Shown: positions 24,432 to 33,781 of the stretch, piece by piece
Layout: every line of letters begins with the position of its first letter
Position numbering within the stretch: position 1 is the stretch's first letter
DNA from: Lachnospiraceae bacterium
GTDB lineage: Bacteria > Bacillota > Clostridia > Lachnospirales > Lachnospiraceae
Direction of reading: 5' to 3'
DNA length: 33,950 nucleotides
Assembly (NCBI GenBank): GCA_022768825.1
Contig: JALEJB010000142.1
Span: 1 to 33,950, forward strand
Made by a program: the position numbers and the translations under genes
Notes under the pieces: model-generated
What the model was told of the DNA's origin: nothing
The model's database searches: none
The model's input: the letters and a program-made list of their open reading frames with translations, nothing else

Positions 24432-25304
24432 TTAGACCGGCGTACCGATCCGATGTGAGCACGCAATGGCCAGCGCACCCGGTCCGATATGACAGGACAC
24501 ACTCAAAGAAAGAGGATTCATGATAATCTCATGATTCGGGAACTGTACCTGTACCTCCTCTTTGAACTGCATTGCCGCCTCAAGATCATAAGTATACGCT
24601 ATCTCCAGATGCATGTTCGCACCTGACGGATCATGGAAACGCTCGGCAAAATCCTTTTTTATTGCCTCAATCATGATCGTCTTCGCCTGCTTGACTGTGC
24701 GTGCTTTCGCAAACGCATCCAACCGCTCTCCCTGAATCTGCAGCACCGGTTTTAATTTGAGCAATGTTCCCAGAGCCGCTGCAGCCGGCGTGATACGTCC
24801 GCCCCGTTTCAGGTAAGTCAGCGTGTCGACCATGATATAGATCGATGACTGAAATTTTTCCTCCATCAGGATATCCCGGATCTCCTTTGCGCTTTTTCCC
24901 TCATCCGCCAGCATTTTTGCATCATACACCGACTGGCGCTGTGTCACGGAAATGCGCTGATTATTCACAACGAAAACCTTGCCTTCATAGTCGTTTGCAA
25001 GCATCATCGCCGTCTCACAGGAGCTTGAAAGTCCACTTGACATCGGAATATAGACGATCTCATCATATTCCTTTAACAGCTTGTCCCATTGATCTGTGAC
25101 ATTGCCGACTAACGGCATGGAAGTCGAGATTTCTTCTCCCTTCTGTAACCGCTCATAAAACTGCTCCTGACTCAGATCAACCTCTTCATATAGCATTTCA
25201 CCACTGATATAAAACGGCATTGGAAGCACATACACACCGGTCTGTACGGCCTGTGCCTGTGTAATTCCGGAATTGCTGTCCGTCAAAATTGCTACCTTAT
25301 TCAT
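24432..25304 (-). CDS. DegV family fatty-acid-binding protein
   Basis: DegV proteins bind fatty acids and in Gram-positives act in exogenous fatty acid use, typically as FakB-type partners of FakA kinase. The 290-residue protein shows MNKVAILTDSNSGIT at the start, EEISTSMPLVGNV (the T/S-S-x-P fatty-acid binding region), YIPMSSGLSSSCETA, and DTLTYLKRGGRIT. The C-terminal domain ends in the GPGALAIA element. The start at 25304 has GGAGGAGATT in front. It is monocistronic, with a near-perfect promoter (25351-25379) and its own terminator. No fakA is present here. Confidence 0.94.
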   Translation of the reverse strand: MNKVAILTDSNSGITQAQAVQTGVYVLPMPFYISGEMLYEEVDLSQEQFYERLQKGEEISTSMPLVGNVTDQWDKLLKEYDEIVYIPMSSGLSSSCETAMMLANDYEGKVFVVNNQRISVTQRQSVYDAKMLADEGKSAKEIRDILMEEKFQSSIYIMVDTLTYLKRGGRITPAAAALGTLLKLKPVLQIQGERLDAFAKARTVKQAKTIMIEAIKKDFAERFHDPSGANMHLEIAYTYDLEAAMQFKEEVQVQFPNHEIIMNPLSLSVSCHIGPGALAIACSHRIGTPV

Positions 25305-25350
25305 AATCTCCTCCGTATGTTTCACTTACTTTTCCGCTAACATATTTTAG

Positions 25351-25379
25351 ATTATATCTATTTCAAAGGCGAATTTCAA
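25351..25379 (-). promoter_or_regulatory. Promoter of degV
   Basis: Minus-strand TTGAAA (25374-25379), 17-bp spacer and TATAAT (25351-25356): an almost perfect housekeeping promoter. Initiation would be roughly 40 bases upstream of the degV start. Confidence 0.8.
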
Positions 25380-25415
25380 CATGATTTTTTCGGTACAACA
25401 CATATATAGATGGTT

Positions 25416-25445
25416 AAAAAAAGCCGCGAACTTTTGTCCGCGGCT
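25416..25445 (-). terminator. Terminator after the 77-residue gene
   Basis: The stem AGCCGCG (25422-25428) with CGCGGCT (25439-25445) has a 10-base loop and is followed by seven T residues on the minus strand. It lies 16 bases past the stop of the small gene. Confidence 0.88.
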
Positions 25446-25460
25446 GTTTGCTGTATCTTT

Positions 25461-25694
25461 TCAATTATTCATCATAAAACGCAGGATCCTCTCCACATCC
25501 TCTTTCTCGTGCGCCACGATCTCCAGCTCCGGAATGTCTCCGTTTGAAAAGATCTTTGCCAAAGAGACATACTGGCTGAGCTTTGACTTCAGGTTCAGCC
25601 GGTCTCCCTCGCCGGTCACCAGCTCGACGGTTCCTTCACAATTGGCAATCATCTTGAAAAATGCATCAATATCCGTAATGTTCTGTACTTTCAT
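25461..25694 (-). CDS. Conserved hypothetical protein, 77 residues
   Basis: A small soluble protein starting MKVQNITDIDAFFKMI, with GTVELVTGEGDRLNLKSK and ending VERILRFMMNN. It is unlike known regulators I can name. I recall similar short proteins in Lachnospiraceae that databases sometimes mislabel, and I assign no function. The start at 25694 has AAAGGAG seven bases upstream; an earlier in-frame start lacks that. It has its own extended -10 promoter, a leader of about 90 bases with a GGAAC/GTTCC inverted repeat (25712-25724), and its own strong terminator. This supports a genuine, separately regulated gene. Confidence 0.85.
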   Translation of the reverse strand: MKVQNITDIDAFFKMIANCEGTVELVTGEGDRLNLKSKLSQYVSLAKIFSNGDIPELEIVAHEKEDVERILRFMMNN

Positions 25695-25788
25695 AAGCGT
25701 TCTCCTTTCCCGGAACATCGTTCCATGAAAATCTCTGCTCTTTCTGTTAAGCAGTTTTCTATGTTTTCTCTTTCCTGATTACGCCCTT

Positions 25789-25816
25789 AGTATAACATAC
25801 TTGATTTTTATTACAA
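25789..25816 (-). promoter_or_regulatory. Promoter of the 77-residue gene
   Basis: Minus-strand TTGTAA (25811-25816), 16-bp spacer and TATACT (25789-25794) preceded by TGT, an extended -10. It lies just after the groEL terminator. Confidence 0.68.
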
Positions 25817-25830
25817 TGTGAAATATGCAC

Positions 25831-25870
25831 AAAAATACAGCCAATTCTCTTATTTGAACTGGCTGTATTT
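25831..25870 (-). terminator. Terminator after groEL
   Basis: A 15-base arm (25833-25847) pairs with 25856-25870 with one mismatch around an 8-base loop, followed by a T-rich tail on the minus strand. It lies 30 bases past the groEL stop. Confidence 0.85.
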
Positions 25871-25899
25871 GTTTATTTTGCACAATTTTTAGTTGTTTT

Positions 25900-27543
<1,644 letters not shown>

Positions 27544-27568
27544 CTATTATATTTTCTCTGATTTATGA

Positions 27569-27853
27569 TTACTCTACGATTGCTAAAATGTCGTTCTGTT
27601 TTACGATCATGTACTCTTCACCGTCTAATTTCACTTCTGTTCCGGCATATTTTGAGTAGATCACTTTCTGACCTTCTTTTACCTGCATCACAACTTCCTT
27701 ACCGTCAATGACTCCGCCCGGTCCAACTGCAACAACAACTGCCTCCTGTGGTTTCTCCTGTGCAGCACTTGCAAGGATGATTCCTGATTTCGTTTTTTCC
27801 TCAGCCTCTAACTGTTTGATCACAACTCTGTCTAATAATGGTACTAATTTCAT
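27569..27853 (-). CDS. groES: Co-chaperonin GroES
   Basis: GroES is the heptameric lid of the GroEL chamber. The 94-residue protein begins MKLVPLLDRVVIKQLEAEEKT, has the mobile loop KTKSGIILASAAQEKPQ, then VVAVGPG and the terminal EYMIVKQNDILAIVE. The ribosome binding site AAGGAGG precedes the ATG. It is the first gene of the chaperonin operon, behind a sigma-A-like promoter and CIRCE operator. Confidence 0.99.
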   Translation of the reverse strand: MKLVPLLDRVVIKQLEAEEKTKSGIILASAAQEKPQEAVVVAVGPGGVIDGKEVVMQVKEGQKVIYSKYAGTEVKLDGEEYMIVKQNDILAIVE

Positions 27854-27902
27854 GATAATTACCTCCTTAATGAAATTCTTTTTTTCTGTTTATCTTGTGT
27901 TA

Positions 27903-27929
27903 CTAGCACTCTACTTTTGCGAGTGCTAA
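27903..27929 (-). promoter_or_regulatory. CIRCE operator (HrcA binding site)
   Basis: CTAGCACTC (27903-27911), nine bases, GAGTGCTAA (27921-27929) matches the CIRCE consensus with one change at the first base. It lies immediately downstream of the -10, so HrcA binding would block groESL transcription until heat shock. hrcA itself is not in the window. Confidence 0.95.
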
Positions 27930-27940
27930 CCGATAGTCAT

Positions 27941-27969
27941 ATATTATGAGTTTCACTATCAATGTGCAA
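27941..27969 (-). promoter_or_regulatory. Promoter of groES-groEL
   Basis: Minus-strand TTGCAC (27964-27969) and TAATAT (27941-27946) are 17 bp apart. Transcription would start near 27934, next to or within the CIRCE element, as expected for an HrcA-regulated operon. Confidence 0.75.
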
Positions 27970-28014
27970 CTAAAGTCATGTTTCATTTTTGCTAGTTTTC
28001 TATATATATTCTCT

Positions 28015-28045
28015 TTTTTTCTCACTTATACTCATTTTTTCTCAC
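28015..28045. repeat. Direct repeat upstream of the groESL promoter
   Basis: TTTTTTCTCAC occurs at 28015-28025 and 28035-28045, exactly 20 bases apart, so both copies face the same side of the helix. It lies 46-76 bases upstream of the groESL -35. It may be a regulator site or AT-rich repetition. Confidence 0.4.
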
Positions 28046-28073
28046 GTTTTAAATTTATTTTGTTTTTTTATTT

Positions 28074-28106
28074 AAAAAAGGAACTGTGCCCGATACACAG
28101 TTCCTT
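28074..28106 (-). terminator. Terminator of the xpaC-telA-HAD transcript
   Basis: A perfect 11-bp stem (AAGGAACTGTG at 28078-28088 with 28096-28106) with a 7-base loop, followed by a T-run on the minus strand. It lies 45 bases past the HAD stop. Confidence 0.88.
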
Positions 28107-28151
28107 AAAATAGCATCATTTATGTTCACCGGTTTTCCGGTTCCCAACAAC

Positions 28152-28952
28152 TCAGATCAATTCAAAATGCTTTAAGCCATTGTAAATACCATCCTCATAG
28201 ATGTCGCTGGTGATATAATCAGCCATCTCTTTTGCATCTTCGGTTCCATTCCCCATAGCAATCCCCGTTCCGACGACCCGTAGCATCTCTAAATCATTCA
28301 CACTGTCCCCAAATGCATACGTATCAGCCAGATCGACTCCAAGATATTCACAGATTTTTTGAATTCCTGTGGCTTTACTGTGTCCATTTGGCACGAACTC
28401 CACCACCTCGGGATTGTGTACCAATGGATGAAAATGCGGTGACAGCTTTTCAAAGCACTCCGGATCTCCACCATCTTTCATGCCACAGGAAAATTTCGAC
28501 ACCTCTCCCTCTTCCAAAAAGACATCTACCCGTCGCAGGCGGTCTCCCAGTTCACGGATCAGCTTCTGCCCATAAGGTGTTTCTCCAAATCCGTTTTCTT
28601 CTTCATTAAAGTAGATATAATCTTTTCCTTCCAGAATCGGAAAAAAATCATATTTTCTGAACGTATGCAAGGTATCAATCGCCAAGCTCCGGTCAATCTT
28701 GTGATAATAGAGCAGTTCTCCCTGATACTCGATATGTGTGCCACAGCCAGCCAGCACGCCGTCAAAGCCGACTGCATGAAGCTTCGGATGCTGCACAAAG
28801 CTCCTGGTGCGTCCGGTACAGATAAATGCATAATTGCCCGCCGCCCGAAGCGCACGAATTCCTTCTATGGTGCTCTCAGGGATCACATTGTAGCGATCCC
28901 ACAAGGTTCCGTCGATATCAAAAAACACTGCCTTTTTTGCCGTACTTCTCAT
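28152..28952 (-). CDS. Cof-type HAD family phosphatase
   Basis: A 266-residue haloacid-dehalogenase hydrolase of the Cof/IIB type, which usually dephosphorylates small phosphorylated metabolites. Motif I is FFDIDGTLWD (nucleophile Asp12, acid Asp14), motif II is ICTGRT, motif III is the Lys of GHSKATGI, and motif IV is FGDSVNDLEML. A cap domain lies between motifs II and III. The substrate cannot be read from sequence. It begins five bases after telA, so the two are almost certainly cotranscribed. It closes the operon before a strong terminator. Confidence 0.93.
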   Translation of the reverse strand: MRSTAKKAVFFDIDGTLWDRYNVIPESTIEGIRALRAAGNYAFICTGRTRSFVQHPKLHAVGFDGVLAGCGTHIEYQGELLYYHKIDRSLAIDTLHTFRKYDFFPILEGKDYIYFNEEENGFGETPYGQKLIRELGDRLRRVDVFLEEGEVSKFSCGMKDGGDPECFEKLSPHFHPLVHNPEVVEFVPNGHSKATGIQKICEYLGVDLADTYAFGDSVNDLEMLRVVGTGIAMGNGTEDAKEMADYITSDIYEDGIYNGLKHFELI

Positions 28953-28957
28953 TGCTC

Positions 28958-30121
28958 TTATTTTCTTACTTCTAACAATTTTTCCTTTAACTGATTCTCG
29001 ATATTTTGTAATTCCACCTCAGCAGCAGCTCGTTTACTGCGTCCCTCAGTCTGAATCTTCATCACCTCATCCAACGTCTCGATCAGCGACTGGTTGGTCT
29101 GCTTTAAGGTCTCGATCTCAACGATGCCGCGCTCTGCTTCCTTTGCACTGGCAATCGTAGCAGTCTTTAAGTTCTGTGCGTTCTTCTTGAGCAATTCATT
29201 GGTCATATCCGTCACTGCACGCTGTGCGGCTGCCGCCTGATTGGAGTGTTCCACGCCTAATGCGATTACCATCTGATTTTTCCAAAGCGGGATCGTATTG
29301 ACCAGTGTGGACTGGATCTTCTCTGCCATAACAGTGTCTGAACCCTGTACCAGACGAATCTGCGGTGCGGTCTGCAATGCAATATTTCTCGTCAACTCCA
29401 GATCGTATAATTTCTTCTCAAACCGATCGATCAGATTCTCATAGTCATTGGCTGCCTGCGCATCCTCCGGAAGGCCGGTCTCCTGCGCTTTTGCGCGAAG
29501 CTCAGCTAATTCATTATTTCTCGCCTGCTCGATCTTTTTCTTTCCGGCAATGATATACATGGAAAGTTCCTTGAAATATGCCAGATTCATTTCATACATC
29601 CGGTCAAGCATCTGGGCATCCTTGATGAGCTGGATCTGATGTCCCTCCAGCGCAGCAGCAATCTTCTCCACATTTACTTCTGTCTTGTCGTATTTTGTAC
29701 GCAAGGCAGTCAGCTTGTTGACTTTCTTCTTGAATAACGCACCAAGACCTTTCTCATCGTCTTCGACGTCGAAGCTTTTCAGTTCTACAACAAGCGAGGT
29801 AATCATATCTCCAATCTCGCCCATGTCTTTTGTCTTCACATTATCCAATGCCTTTTCCGAAAAGTCAGCCATCTTTTTCTGTGTGCCCGCGCCGTACTGA
29901 AGCACCGCATTAGAATTGCGGAGATCAATTTTATCCACGAATTCATTTACCATACGCTTTTCCTCATCGGAGAGCATGGAATCATCCATATCATTTTTCG
30001 GTGCCGGAATCACTTCCGCTTGCGCCACAGCCTGCGCGGGAACTTCCTTTTCCTGCGGTGTATCAAATGCCCCGAAATCCAGTGTCGGTGCTTCTGCTGT
30101 CAAAGTATCAAAATCTGTCAT
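28958..30121 (-). CDS. telA: TelA/KlaA family toxic anion resistance protein
   Basis: The TelA family is linked to resistance to tellurite and to some cell-envelope agents; the molecular activity is not settled. The 387-residue protein is soluble and mostly helical, with a low-complexity acidic N-terminus (about 1-48). The core contains LVVELKSFDVEDDEKGLGALFKKK in two parts, then long helices with TAPQIRLVQGSDTVMAEKIQSTL split by the conserved LWKNQM(V)IAL motif. The C-terminal helix is coiled-coil-like. GGGAGG precedes the start. TelA genes commonly pair with xpaC; here xpaC is upstream but separated by three exported proteins. A possible promoter lies between sec-type gene 30210-31109 and telA. 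Confidence 0.93.
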   Translation of the reverse strand: MTDFDTLTAEAPTLDFGAFDTPQEKEVPAQAVAQAEVIPAPKNDMDDSMLSDEEKRMVNEFVDKIDLRNSNAVLQYGAGTQKKMADFSEKALDNVKTKDMGEIGDMITSLVVELKSFDVEDDEKGLGALFKKKVNKLTALRTKYDKTEVNVEKIAAALEGHQIQLIKDAQMLDRMYEMNLAYFKELSMYIIAGKKKIEQARNNELAELRAKAQETGLPEDAQAANDYENLIDRFEKKLYDLELTRNIALQTAPQIRLVQGSDTVMAEKIQSTLVNTIPLWKNQMVIALGVEHSNQAAAAQRAVTDMTNELLKKNAQNLKTATIASAKEAERGIVEIETLKQTNQSLIETLDEVMKIQTEGRSKRAAAEVELQNIENQLKEKLLEVRK

Positions 30122-30185
30122 CTCTAATCCTCCCTTATATCTTTTATAATCATAATGTAAATCTACGTTGCATGATTTGCTCTCT

Positions 30186-30213
30186 ATTATATCAAAGTTT
30201 TAAAAAAGCTCAA
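30186..30213 (-). promoter_or_regulatory. Candidate internal promoter for telA-HAD
   Basis: Minus-strand TTGAGC (30208-30213, overlapping the stop of the upstream gene), 16-bp spacer and TATAAT (30186-30191). It would allow telA and the HAD gene to be expressed apart from the secreted-protein genes. Confidence 0.6.
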
Positions 30214-31109
30214 ATCCATTTCGGTGCAAACTTCACATAATAGGCACTTTTGACCAACTTGTAATGATGATATCCTTTGGGTTTTGGTATCTGCAAGCTA
30301 CTATAACTATCAGATACGTTGCTCTGCCCTGCCTTCAACATCATATACGTCGGACTTGTCATTGCAATGAGCCGATTCTTGGAATCATAGACCATTGCGT
30401 AATAACTCAGGCTCACCGCCTGATTGGATGTATTGTTCCAACACAAGGTGCCAGTGATCTCCTTACTTTTTTCAAACTTATTTTTTATGTTCACCTTGAT
30501 TTTTGATGACGCGTCCACATACCGATTTCTCGCATCGTTCTGTAGTCCAACAACCTTCGCACTGATGTCCGACAGCCTGACCGATTTCGCATCCTCCACA
30601 TCCAGATATAGCTGCATCGGTGTCACCGTTTTTGCCGGCAGATTAAAAACGCGCGTTGTGTCTTTTTTCAAAATCACGCCTTCTGTATCCTTGATCGTAT
30701 ATTCTATCAGTGCCTGTTCAAAAAATTTAGAGGTCTTGTTCGACACTGCCAGATAGACATAACTGTCACTGCTGTCATCCGCCAAAACCTTGATTGAAAT
30801 ATCCGCTTTCTTGACTGTGACGTTGATCTTCGCTGTGCCAGATCCGGTTTTCATCGTCACCTTTGATTTTCCTGTCTTTGCTGCCACAAGCGTCGCATAG
30901 ATATGATCCGGCTCCTCTCGCTTCACCTGAACCACTTTCCCGTTGGTGTTGGAAATCTTAGCGATCGGTTTACCCGGATAGACCAAAACCGTTTCGCCCA
31001 CATACATCGTCATATTTCTGGTAGCTGCCTGAGTCATCACTGGAAACAGGCAAAACATCATTGCCATTGTCAGTGTACAGGCCAACACTCGTTTTCTTAT
31101 CTGTCTCAT
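30210..31109 (-). CDS. Secreted protein with Ig-like N-terminal domain (paralogue of 32802-33761)
   Basis: The 299-residue protein has a clear signal peptide (MRQIRKRVLACTLTMAMM, cleavage near VMTQA at 28). A beta-rich region follows (about 30-100): MTMYVGETVLVYPGK, SNTNGKVVQVK and TGKSKVTMKTGSGTAKINVTV, in the style of bacterial Ig-like (BIG2-type) domains. A second domain (100-299) contains YYAMVYDSKNRLIAMT and ends near HYKLVKSAYY. The protein encoded at 32802-33761 shares the MYV, SN-KVV, GK--VT, YD-K-RLI and HYKLV landmarks in the same order, so the two are paralogues. There is no LPXTG anchor, lipobox or catalytic motif. Function unknown; a ligand- or envelope-binding role is inference. 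Confidence 0.85.
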   Translation of the reverse strand: MRQIRKRVLACTLTMAMMFCLFPVMTQAATRNMTMYVGETVLVYPGKPIAKISNTNGKVVQVKREEPDHIYATLVAAKTGKSKVTMKTGSGTAKINVTVKKADISIKVLADDSSDSYVYLAVSNKTSKFFEQALIEYTIKDTEGVILKKDTTRVFNLPAKTVTPMQLYLDVEDAKSVRLSDISAKVVGLQNDARNRYVDASSKIKVNIKNKFEKSKEITGTLCWNNTSNQAVSLSYYAMVYDSKNRLIAMTSPTYMMLKAGQSNVSDSYSSLQIPKPKGYHHYKLVKSAYYVKFAPKWI

Positions 31110-31122
31110 GACTCCTGCTCCT

Positions 31123-32787
31123 CTACTTTTCCTTGATATAATAGATCGCCTTGATTCCGGCCTGGTTCAGATAACAGTTATCCGAGCTCTTATAACAAAC
31201 CTGACTGTCTCCGAACGTATACCATCGGTTTGCCTGATAGATTTTCTCCCCATAGCAGATGTCATAAATTCCCTCATACAGCTTTTGCGGTGTGGACGAG
31301 ACACAGGAGAGCGTCGCCAGCAATGCATCCGGACAATAGGCAGTGCGGATGTTCCCGTTATCGATACACTGATATCCCGCAGCAAAATGATCATTGATCT
31401 TTAACACATACGTACCATTCCCCTTGTCCTGAATGGCACAGACCGCTTGATCATTGTCCGCATCCCAATTGTAGGCATCAAAGTACAGACCCACAAAACG
31501 AGCAAAAGTATATAAGATCATGCCCTGTGTATTCGGGATATCATGGTCTAATGCCTCCGTGACAGCCTGACAGTTTTCCATAAATTCGATATATGTGGGC
31601 TCTCCATCGTTATCCGAATCCTGATCGACATATTTTACCAGACCTTCATTGTTGTACCGATCTATGACTTTGACGGTTGCACCAATGGTTGGCAGATACA
31701 TCGTTCTGTTAAACTTCAAAGGTTCATAATTTGATACACCACTAAACCGGATGGACGCATTCGCCAGATCGGTCTTCCTAATCTTTTGTCCGCCCGGTTG
31801 AATCGTAAAGGTCGCATACTGGATACTGTTTGCTGCCACGGTAATACTCTTTTGATCAGCCACACCGCTTGCTACCGTCTGACCGGCTTCATCCCTCACA
31901 GTCACTTTGATATTTTTCTTTGTCACTTTTTTTGAAGTATGGTTCATAAGCGCAGCCTTGATAATCAGCTTTCCTGTGCGGTCATAATATCCATCATATG
32001 CCTTCATCAGCGCCTTTCCCTTTTGTCCCTGTTCCACCTTTGTCGGTTTCTTGCAACCATCTCCGATATATCTGTTTTGTACAACAGTGACATATTCATA
32101 GAGCATCACATCATTAGACAATTGCAGCACGTATCTGACAGCTCCGACTTTGTTCGCCTTTAGGATATTCTTCTCCTGATCATAGGTTGTGACACCTTTA
32201 TCGCCGGAAACAGCTACCGATTCAATTGTAGCGTCTCCGATTGGAAACTGCATGGTAAAACCTTTACTGAGAAAGGATTTTTCCTCCATCTGTCTCCACC
32301 AGCCCTTATAGTATATCTCCAATTCGTACGGTGTCACATCTGCGTATGTGACCGTGATCCGGTAATCGCCCTCACCGAGACCAACGCACTCAACCGTCTT
32401 CGTATATGAACCCAATGATTTCGAATGCTGCCACGTCTGATCGTCTTTCGAAAAACGGATCGGTTTTCCGGTCGTTTTTCCGTTTTTGATCAACGTAAAT
32501 TCTGCGTCAATGGGCTTATCCACCACCAACTCAATACAAAGTGTTTTTTTAAACTTTGGTTGATATAAAGAAAAATCATATGTATAGGTTTTGGACGGAT
32601 CCGTCTGTGCCTCATCCTCACTACCCACCGACGCAATCGTTCGCTCCAACTGAATATGACGGTATGCCTTATTCCATGCAAAGTACACATCTAGCGGCGC
32701 AGCCTGCACACACACTGCATGTTCAATTATAAGTATCCCCGCGATCAATGCCACAATCAATCTCTGCGTTCGTTTCCGTAACTTCAT
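31123..32787 (-). CDS. Secreted multidomain protein of unknown function, Cys-rich C-terminus
   Basis: The 554-residue protein has a signal peptide (MKLRKRTQRLIVALIAGI, cleavage near VQAA at 29-30). Residues 70-160 look like a beta-sandwich (IELVVDKPIDAEFTL to YRITVTYADVTPYELEIYY), 185-240 like an Ig-like repeat, and 255-360 like another beta domain (KLIIKAALMNHTSKK, SITVAANSIQYATFTI). At 388-395 lies DQDSDNDG, shaped like a calcium-binding Asp loop, with a weaker NWDADND at 440-446. The last 150 residues hold eight of the eleven mature cysteines, suggesting disulfides. AGGAGG precedes the start. It lies 14 bases after one secreted paralogue and 13 before the other, so the three are cotranscribed. 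I recognise no enzyme. Confidence 0.83.
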   Translation of the reverse strand: MKLRKRTQRLIVALIAGILIIEHAVCVQAAPLDVYFAWNKAYRHIQLERTIASVGSEDEAQTDPSKTYTYDFSLYQPKFKKTLCIELVVDKPIDAEFTLIKNGKTTGKPIRFSKDDQTWQHSKSLGSYTKTVECVGLGEGDYRITVTYADVTPYELEIYYKGWWRQMEEKSFLSKGFTMQFPIGDATIESVAVSGDKGVTTYDQEKNILKANKVGAVRYVLQLSNDVMLYEYVTVVQNRYIGDGCKKPTKVEQGQKGKALMKAYDGYYDRTGKLIIKAALMNHTSKKVTKKNIKVTVRDEAGQTVASGVADQKSITVAANSIQYATFTIQPGGQKIRKTDLANASIRFSGVSNYEPLKFNRTMYLPTIGATVKVIDRYNNEGLVKYVDQDSDNDGEPTYIEFMENCQAVTEALDHDIPNTQGMILYTFARFVGLYFDAYNWDADNDQAVCAIQDKGNGTYVLKINDHFAAGYQCIDNGNIRTAYCPDALLATLSCVSSTPQKLYEGIYDICYGEKIYQANRWYTFGDSQVCYKSSDNCYLNQAGIKAIYYIKEK

Positions 32788-32801
32788 TCCAACTCCTCCT
32801 G

Positions 32802-33761
32802 TCAGCCCTGATTATTGCTCTGCCAACAAAGCCTGGGCACCAGCTTGTAATGATTGAAACCTGGGTATGTCGATTTCGTGAAGCTCATCTCACAGCTTTT
32901 TTTCGAGTTTGCCTGAATGCTATAATACTCATCCCAGACCCCGATCAGGCGGTCCTTCTTATCATAGATCATACAATAAACCCTTCCGTCCACCAAATGA
33001 CTTGTGGGATTGGTCACATCAAAGGTAATATAACGCCTTCCCTTTTTGAGTTTATCTGTAATTTTTCCAACCTTCAGCTTGGAAGACATTTCCTTATACT
33101 GATATCCAAACTTTCGTTCCACACCGACCAGTTCGACCACGCATTCCTCCGGAACTAACGTATATTGTACCTTCGCATGTGTTCCCTCTTCATAGTGTGT
33201 TCCAATATATTGCCGCGGTATGATCAGGGATCGATGGGCAAGTAAATCATTGACACCAAAAGCATACTCACTTGTAGTATAGCAGATCTCCCCCTCCGGA
33301 GATTTCTCTGCAAGGGTACACTGATAACTGACATTATGAAAGTAAATATCCGTATCATTTTGAAACTTCAGATAGTAATACTTTTTGTCTTTACTTGCAG
33401 AAAAGCTCACCTTTACGTCCAGCTTTTTTACCATAATCTGATATTTTTTTGTCCCCGATTTTGTCTGTACCGTTATGAGAGCTTTTCCCGGTTTTCTCGC
33501 CCACAGACCGATATATCCATACTCCTGTTTCGCCGGCTTTACCACCTTGGAATTGGAAGATTTCACACTTCGTACGTAATCTTTGACCATCTGATCCGGA
33601 TCGCCTGTATAATAGGTCGCATCCTCATCTACATACATGATCATTTTCTTTACAGCCGCCTCTGCCTGCATCGGTGGACACAGTTGCGCAATGAACACTA
33701 TCATCAGGCAGACACACAGAATGCGTTTGCACCATTGTCTCATTTTCATTTTCTCTCTCAT
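32802..33761 (-). CDS. Secreted protein with Ig-like N-terminal domain (paralogue of 30210-31109)
   Basis: The 319-residue protein has a signal peptide (basic start, hydrophobic ILCVCLMIVFIAQL, cleavage near MQAEA at about 35). It shows the same layout as the protein at 30210-31109: MIMYVDEDATYYTGDP, SSNSKVVK, PGKALITVQTKSGTKKYQIMVKK, then YYYLKFQNDT, SSKLKVGKI, YCMIYDKKDRLIG and a terminal FNHYKLVPRLCW. Start choice is uncertain: ATG at 33761, 33749 and 33743 are all in frame, and none alters the signal peptide core. It begins 20 bases after the xpaC stop. No enzymatic or anchoring motif is visible. Function unknown. Confidence 0.85.
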   Translation of the reverse strand: MREKMKMRQWCKRILCVCLMIVFIAQLCPPMQAEAAVKKMIMYVDEDATYYTGDPDQMVKDYVRSVKSSNSKVVKPAKQEYGYIGLWARKPGKALITVQTKSGTKKYQIMVKKLDVKVSFSASKDKKYYYLKFQNDTDIYFHNVSYQCTLAEKSPEGEICYTTSEYAFGVNDLLAHRSLIIPRQYIGTHYEEGTHAKVQYTLVPEECVVELVGVERKFGYQYKEMSSKLKVGKITDKLKKGRRYITFDVTNPTSHLVDGRVYCMIYDKKDRLIGVWDEYYSIQANSKKSCEMSFTKSTYPGFNHYKLVPRLCWQSNNQG

Positions 33762-33781
33762 CTTTTCCCAGATTCCGTTTT

